Below are positions 59,023 to 64,000 of a stretch of 64,000 bases of DNA, piece by piece. Origin of the DNA: Lachnospiraceae bacterium (GTDB lineage: Bacteria; Bacillota; Clostridia; Lachnospirales; Lachnospiraceae). The DNA lies in assembly GCA_900766925.1 (NCBI GenBank), contig CAAFXG010000454.1, positions 18,932 through 82,931 of the forward strand, in the 5' to 3' direction. The translations under genes were made by a program, and so were the position numbers. Within the stretch, counting starts at the first letter, position 1. Every line of letters starts with the position of its first letter. Below the pieces are notes generated by a model. The model saw nothing but the letters and a program-made list of their open reading frames with translations. It was not told the origin of the DNA and searched no databases.

Positions 59023-60945
59023 ATGTCAAAAAATGTATACAAAAAGAATAAAAAATCTAAATTTACCAGAACAACATTTAAAAGAGAATTTATCAGAAAA
59101 TGGATTCCAATACTTATTATTTCTGTTATTCTATCCTGCATAGGCACATTCTATGCATACAAGGCAGTAGTAAATCAGACTGAAAAGAAGTTCGAAAAAA
59201 GAATTACTGAAATAAAGGCTGACATGATGAAGATGTGCAATGATATGCAGATGATGAATGACACAAATTCCGGTATAGATACTGAGGAGCTTGAAAAAAG
59301 ATTTGCGTTATGTCTTGGTGTTGCAAAATATCGGGATTATCGTTTTTCAGGTACATATGAGGGAACAAGTTTTACTGATTTTGGAGCGAGGGTATATAAG
59401 CATAATATGGATGAGTCGGTAAAATCTGGTATTGATGTTTATGACCTATGCTGTGATGGAATCGAAAGGCTGTATAATATTGAGGTTGGTCCGGCAAATG
59501 ATAAGGTGGGCGATAATCCTATAAGAGTTGTGAGAAGCTGTGAGGTGAGTGAGGCTCCTGAGATTGTCGCAAAAATTAGAGAAATGGAGAAGAGACCGCT
59601 TGATTATTGGGGAAATTGCAGATATGCTTTGCAGGTAATGTGCAGCTATATCGGAGAAACAGACTGGTATCCCGCCCTGGTAACCTGGTGTGACATGAAA
59701 ACCATATATCGCGACGGGGTTATTGAGTCTGAAGAAAAAAATGTTGAATATATAACCTACGACAGACAATTGGATAATCCTGATGATTACGAATATTTAG
59801 ATTACCATGATGAGAATAGTTATAGAAAGTATTCGGATAAAGGAAGATATTTCTTTTCACCATGGCTTATTGGTTGCAAAAAGGGCGGAAAGGCAGACCT
59901 CTTGTTAGACGGATTTGTAGCAAGGAAGATGTCGAGCTGGTCAAACACATATGCTGGCATAGAAAAATCAGGTAAAATCAGGGTATCCTACAATGCATTC
60001 TTTGAGGTTAATATTCCTATCGATGCTATCGATGTAGATGAAAGTTATTACTATTATTTATCAGATGGGGAAGATACTGAAAATAAATTATCGGTTGTAA
60101 AAGAGTCAACTAATATGGATACAGGAAAAGTAATTAGTTATGTTGTGTGTGCGGCTGCATATTTAGATGTCTGGGGTGAGTACGGAAAACGAGCCATGAT
60201 ATGTTATATTTCAGTGTTTGTATTAGGCATTTTAGCTTCGTTAATCCTGGCAAAAAAATCATATACCAAATTAAGCATGGCATATCAGATGATGGACTAC
60301 AGAAAGAATCTGACAGCTACAATGGCTCATGACTTGAAGACACCTCTTATGGCAGCAATGGGGTATGCAGAGAATCTTAAGGAAAATATTAATTTGGAGC
60401 GGCGTGAGGAATATGCAGACAAGATAGTGGGCAATATAATGTACATGAACCGTATAGTGGAGGATGTTCTTGAACTGTCCGGCATTGAAGAAGGTAAGGT
60501 TTCGGTACAGTTAAACCAAATTAGTATTAATGAGCTGGTAAGTCTTACTTTAAAAAACTATGAGACCGCTATTGAGGAGAAAAATCTGAAGCTTGAGCTT
60601 GATGGGGAGCTTGTGCTTAATGCTGACGAAAAGCTTATGCTAAGGGTACTTGATAATCTTATTGGAAATGCAATTAAATACTCAGTTCCCGACGGAATAA
60701 TCGGCATAAAAATGCTACAGATTAAGAAGAAAAAGAGCTTTGAAATATCTAATTATTTCATTGCAGGTAAGGATAAAATAAGTGCTGAAGAATTATTGAA
60801 GCCTTTTGTTAAGGGAGATGTCAGCAGAAGCAATAAACAGGGTGTGGGCCTTGGACTCGCAATTGCAAATGAGCTTCTTAGTTTGCAAGGATTCAAGCTT
60901 TCTGTTATTATAGATGATAATAAATTTATAGTAACATTTAGCTGA
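59023..60945 (+). CDS. Two-component sensor histidine kinase 2
   Basis: 640 residues from the ATG at 59023 (GGGGGGAAG upstream). Membrane helix 1 is at about 27-47. A long extracytoplasmic sensor domain of about 340 residues has no clear fold and contains Cys residues. Helix 2 is near 390-412, with no obvious HAMP. The HisKA box MAHDLKTPLMAAMGYAENL has His436. The ATPase domain has DNLIGNAIKYS and NKQGVGLGLAIANEL. The large outer domain suggests sensing of a ligand or cell-wall signal. Confidence 0.9.
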   Translation: MSKNVYKKNKKSKFTRTTFKREFIRKWIPILIISVILSCIGTFYAYKAVVNQTEKKFEKRITEIKADMMKMCNDMQMMNDTNSGIDTEELEKRFALCLGVAKYRDYRFSGTYEGTSFTDFGARVYKHNMDESVKSGIDVYDLCCDGIERLYNIEVGPANDKVGDNPIRVVRSCEVSEAPEIVAKIREMEKRPLDYWGNCRYALQVMCSYIGETDWYPALVTWCDMKTIYRDGVIESEEKNVEYITYDRQLDNPDDYEYLDYHDENSYRKYSDKGRYFFSPWLIGCKKGGKADLLLDGFVARKMSSWSNTYAGIEKSGKIRVSYNAFFEVNIPIDAIDVDESYYYYLSDGEDTENKLSVVKESTNMDTGKVISYVVCAAAYLDVWGEYGKRAMICYISVFVLGILASLILAKKSYTKLSMAYQMMDYRKNLTATMAHDLKTPLMAAMGYAENLKENINLERREEYADKIVGNIMYMNRIVEDVLELSGIEEGKVSVQLNQISINELVSLTLKNYETAIEEKNLKLELDGELVLNADEKLMLRVLDNLIGNAIKYSVPDGIIGIKMLQIKKKKSFEISNYFIAGKDKISAEELLKPFVKGDVSRSNKQGVGLGLAIANELLSLQGFKLSVIIDDNKFIVTFS

Positions 60946-60953
60946 GGTAATTT

Positions 60954-61502
60954 ATGAATTCATTAACTGCTTTTGAGGGTAATATACTTATTTTTATACA
61001 GGAGCATTTGAGAAGTGATTTTCTTGACCCGATATTTAAGGGAATCACTTCTCTCGGCAATGCCGGAATAATTTGGATTATTTTTTCAATTTTACTTATG
61101 ATACCCAGGAAAACCAGATGGGTAGGCATATCTTGTGCGTTTGCACTAATTTTCTCATTATTATTTAACAATTTAATAATTAAAAATCTTGTTGCAAGGG
61201 TCAGACCATATAATGCAATAGAAGGTCTTATACCGATTATAAAGAAGCCTTCAGAATATTCATTTCCGTCGGGGCACACTGCAAGCTCCTTTGCGGCAGG
61301 CTTTGTCATGCTTAGAAAGCTGCCTAAAAGATATGGAATTCCGGCGATAATACTGGCTACGTTTATTTCCTTATCAAGACTATATGTGGGAGTGCATTAT
61401 CCGACGGATGTATTGTTTGGCGTAATCAGCGGAATATTATGTGCAATGCTTGCAATGCATGTAGTAAGAAGACTTCAGAAAAAAGATATTCATAACATTT
61501 AA
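60954..61502 (+). CDS. PAP2-family membrane phosphatase
   Basis: 182 residues with about five membrane helices. The three phosphatase motifs are NLVARVRPYN, FPSGHTAS and SRLYVGVHYPTD. It probably hydrolyses undecaprenyl pyrophosphate or a related lipid phosphate on the outer face. It starts 8 bases after the kinase stop with GAGGTAA, so it is likely in the same operon, hinting that the two-component system responds to cell-wall conditions. Confidence 0.92.
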   Translation: MNSLTAFEGNILIFIQEHLRSDFLDPIFKGITSLGNAGIIWIIFSILLMIPRKTRWVGISCAFALIFSLLFNNLIIKNLVARVRPYNAIEGLIPIIKKPSEYSFPSGHTASSFAAGFVMLRKLPKRYGIPAIILATFISLSRLYVGVHYPTDVLFGVISGILCAMLAMHVVRRLQKKDIHNI

Positions 61503-61537
61503 AAATAGATAAAATGCAACTATAACAGGGAGAAAAA

Positions 61538-63385
61538 ATGAACATAAGACAATTATTAGACAGACAAAAGCTTATAGCAGACGGTTCATTCGGAACATAT
61601 TACGCGGAAAGATATCAGACAGATGAGGCACCTGAGCTTGCAAATGTTTTGCATGAGGACAGGGTAGCCCGGATTCATGGTGCGTATATAAAGGCCGGGG
61701 CAAAATTAATCAGAACAAATACATTTGCGTCAAATACAGCATTTCTTAATTGTGATATAAATGGAGTTAAAAATAATATCATTAAGGCAATAGAGCTTGC
61801 TAAAGCCGCTGTTGCACAATACAGGGATAATAATGAGAATGCTGCGGTAAATGAAGATAAAATAAATGAGGCAGTTTCAGATGAGATATTTATTGCAGGT
61901 GATATAGGACCTATTCCGATGAGTGACGGAATGGATGCTAATGCAGTAGAAAATGAATATTATGAAATAGCGAAGACATTTATAGCCTGTGGAATAAATA
62001 TTATTAATTTTGAGACTTTTTCTGAACTCGACAGGATACTGCCTGTAATAAAACACCTGAAATCCGAGTATGGAAGGAATGATGACGGATTATTTGTGAT
62101 GGTGCAGTTTTCTGTTAATCAGTTTGGATACAGCGGACATGGACTCAGTGCCGGGAAGCTTCTTATGATGGCATCGGCGGAGGCTGATATTGATGCCATA
62201 GGACTTAATTGTGGTGTCGGTCCGGGTCATATGCAGCAGGTGTTTGAGCGGAGCAGAGTTGTAACGGATAAGTACATAATCGTCTTGCCGAATGCAGGAT
62301 ATCCAAAAAGAATAAGAAATAGAATAACCTTTGGCGAAAACTCTGATTATTTTGCAGACAAATTAAGTGAAATAGCAGGTCTTGGCGTTGATATTGTTGG
62401 CGGCTGCTGTGGTACAAATCCGGAATTTATCGCTAAGCTTAAGGGTAATGTATCTCTTGAAAAACAGCCACGTGTGAATGTATTTGACGGCGATAAAGCT
62501 TTGACAGTAAATGTAATCAAAAAAGGCTTTATGTATGATGATGCCGGTAACTTGAAGACCGGGCGAAAGCTTATTGCGGTTGAGCTTGCGCCACCGCTTG
62601 ATGCAAATGATGAAAAAATTCTTGCAGCTGCATACTCACTTAAAAATGCAGGTGTTGATGTCCTGACATTTCCGGATTCTCCATCAGGAAGAACCAGAAT
62701 AGACTCTGTACTTATGGCTGAGAAGGTAAAACGCGAGACCGGAATGAATGTTATGCCTCATATTTGCTGTCGTGACAAAAATGCAATTGCCATGCGCTCG
62801 ACATTTCTGGGTGCTCATATTAACGATATTCATAATCTGCTTATTATCACAGGAGACCCAATTCCGTCCATGGCAAGGCAGACAGTAAAAGCGGTATTCA
62901 ACTTTGATTCTATCGGACTTATGAATATCGCAAAGGATATGAACGAGGAAATATTTGCAGAAAGTCCGCTGTCCTTTGGTGGTGCTATAAACCAGAACAG
63001 AAGAAATATAGAAATCGAAATAGAGAGAGTAAGAAGAAAGATACAGGCAGGGGCTGAATTCTTTCTCACCCAGCCTGTCTTTACAATGGAGTCAGCTGAT
63101 GTTTTACGCCGGATTAAAAAAGAGACAAATGCAACAATTATGTGTGGAATAATGCCGTTTGTCAGCCGAAAAAATGCTCTTTTCATGAAAAATGAAATTG
63201 CAGGAATCCATGTAACGGATGACATAATAGCCCGCTATCCGGAGAACGCAACGAAGGAAGAGGGTGAGTCTGTCGGTATTGAAATAGCAAAAGAGGTAAT
63301 GCGGTTTACAGAGGATTTCGCAGATGGATATTATTTTTCATTTCCATTTAACAGGGTTCATATGCTAAATGAGATATTGAAGTGA
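61538..63385 (+). CDS. Bifunctional homocysteine S-methyltransferase / 5,10-methylenetetrahydrofolate reductase
   Basis: 615 residues. The first half (1-300) is a Pfam S-methyl_trans domain: LIADGSFGTYYAERY, RTNTFASN, GLNCGVGPGHMQ and the zinc ligands VGGCCGTNP. The second half (about 330-615) is a MetF barrel: AVELAPPLDANDEKILAAAY, ITGDPIPS and AGAEFFLTQPVF. Together they make methyl-THF and pass the methyl group to homocysteine, or serve one-carbon balance. GGGAG lies upstream of the start. The 3' end overlaps the convergent gene by 21 bases. Confidence 0.94.
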   Translation: MNIRQLLDRQKLIADGSFGTYYAERYQTDEAPELANVLHEDRVARIHGAYIKAGAKLIRTNTFASNTAFLNCDINGVKNNIIKAIELAKAAVAQYRDNNENAAVNEDKINEAVSDEIFIAGDIGPIPMSDGMDANAVENEYYEIAKTFIACGINIINFETFSELDRILPVIKHLKSEYGRNDDGLFVMVQFSVNQFGYSGHGLSAGKLLMMASAEADIDAIGLNCGVGPGHMQQVFERSRVVTDKYIIVLPNAGYPKRIRNRITFGENSDYFADKLSEIAGLGVDIVGGCCGTNPEFIAKLKGNVSLEKQPRVNVFDGDKALTVNVIKKGFMYDDAGNLKTGRKLIAVELAPPLDANDEKILAAAYSLKNAGVDVLTFPDSPSGRTRIDSVLMAEKVKRETGMNVMPHICCRDKNAIAMRSTFLGAHINDIHNLLIITGDPIPSMARQTVKAVFNFDSIGLMNIAKDMNEEIFAESPLSFGGAINQNRRNIEIEIERVRRKIQAGAEFFLTQPVFTMESADVLRRIKKETNATIMCGIMPFVSRKNALFMKNEIAGIHVTDDIIARYPENATKEEGESVGIEIAKEVMRFTEDFADGYYFSFPFNRVHMLNEILK

Positions 63386-63966
63386 AATGTGGTTTAAGCG
63401 ATTTATTTTTTTGTTGGAATATTTTTGGTATATGGCATCTAGTCCAAGTTCATAAGCCTTTTCTTTTTCAAGCAGCTTCGAGGAGTCGATGTCATAACTT
63501 GTTCCACTTCTAAATGTTGCATATTCTATATAACCATTTTTATCATATACTACACCTGCGTAAGCTCCCGTTGGATAGCCTTCATGAAATTCTTCGTAGG
63601 CTGCATATAGTTCAACCTTATTGGTGGTTTTAATTTCATATTTTGTATTCAACAGAGCTGCCATGATATCTTCGATGTCTTTTTCCTGATATAAATATTC
63701 GGCAGGAATTTTTTCCGGTTCTCTTATGCGTTCAAATGATATGATGTTTTTATTGATATTTGATATTTCGTATCTGTAATTATCGTCTGTGAAAAAAAGA
63801 TTTTCATTAGTGCCTCCTTCTGCTGAATGTTCAATTATATATTGTATATATGGAGTTTCTTTTACAGATTCAGCTAATATGGTATTGTCTTTGTAGGTTA
63901 TTAATACTATAAAGAAAATTGTAAATAGTAATGAAATAGTAATAATTAATATCTTTTTTTTGCCAT
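63365..63966 (-). pseudogene. Membrane-anchored protein, start frameshifted in an A8 tract
   Basis: Reading the minus strand, GAGGAGG and ATG (63966-63964) are followed by GC and eight A. In that frame translation stops after six codons (M-A-K-K-R-Y). One more A would give M-A-K-K-K-I-L-I-I-T-I-S-L-L-F and continue without a stop to TAG at 63365, about 200 residues. That frame encodes a signal anchor and then a soluble outer domain (SVKETPYIQYIIEHSAEGGT, ISNINKNIISFERIREPEKI, AYAGVVYDKNGYIEYATFRS). It is similar in plan to the left-edge protein. An internal ATG at 63664 could only yield the last 99 residues. Confidence 0.7.
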
Positions 63967-64000
63967 AAAATATCCTCCTCGTATAATATGTAATGACTCG

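Noticed and set aside
1..64000. tRNA or rRNA genes
   Set aside because: I looked in the larger intergenic gaps and at the integration site and saw no cloverleaf or rRNA sequence.

Overview
The window is a low-GC Firmicutes chromosome segment, most likely a plant-fibre-degrading anaerobic Lachnospiraceae (Lachnospira/Eubacterium/Roseburia/Butyrivibrio type). The reasons are the ecf-truA-rplM-rpsI block, secreted GH9 and GH5 cellulases with InlB-type C-terminal repeats, a flavodiiron protein, a clostridial-style lipobox and ribosome-binding-site repertoire, and no aerobic respiratory genes. The genus is a guess.

Layout. 1-560 is the start of a minus-strand anchored protein cut by the window edge. 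812-15227 is one regulatory and export locus: a lipoprotein, a two-component system (2287-4386, minus), and a plus-strand operon of two HlyD-like lipoprotein adaptors, a MacB/FtsX-like permease, two LolD-type ATPases and two more paralogous lipoproteins. Two divergent promoter regions (676-746 and 4622-4693) share the same layout and probably bind the response regulator. 15247-19680 holds a cellulase pair: a GH9 enzyme broken by a frameshift in an (AT)5 tract, and an intact GH5. 19681-27001 is housekeeping: a thioesterase, a DnaQ-like nuclease with a zinc ribbon, an ECF transporter with its two ATPases fused, truA, rplM and rpsI.

27028-41822 is an integrated element of about 14.8 kb beside the rpsI terminator. 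It encodes a tyrosine integrase, a CI/Cro-like pair, small replication- and regulation-like proteins, a small terminase, a DUF2577-like tail protein, a sigma-70-like factor, a tape measure protein and a secreted beta-helix surface protein. I found no large terminase, portal, capsid, lysin or complete tail. It reads as a phage satellite or a heavily reduced prophage that carries its own tape measure. It contains no GATC at all and has att-like and integrase-arm-like repeats at both ends and at about 31.9-32.95 kb, which suggests a composite of two modules.

42058-64000 is host again: a Crp/Fnr-like regulator divergent from a ferredoxin-domain protein, an MFS transporter, an unknown multi-pass protein, a LytTR regulator, a repeat-rich secreted protein, a diguanylate cyclase preceded by a histidine-kinase remnant, lactate dehydrogenase, a flavodiiron protein, a pilin-like protein, a MATE pump, a HAD phosphatase, a cytosolic GH5, a second two-component system, a PAP2 phosphatase, a bifunctional homocysteine methyltransferase/MTHFR, and a right-edge membrane protein whose start is frameshifted in an A8 tract.
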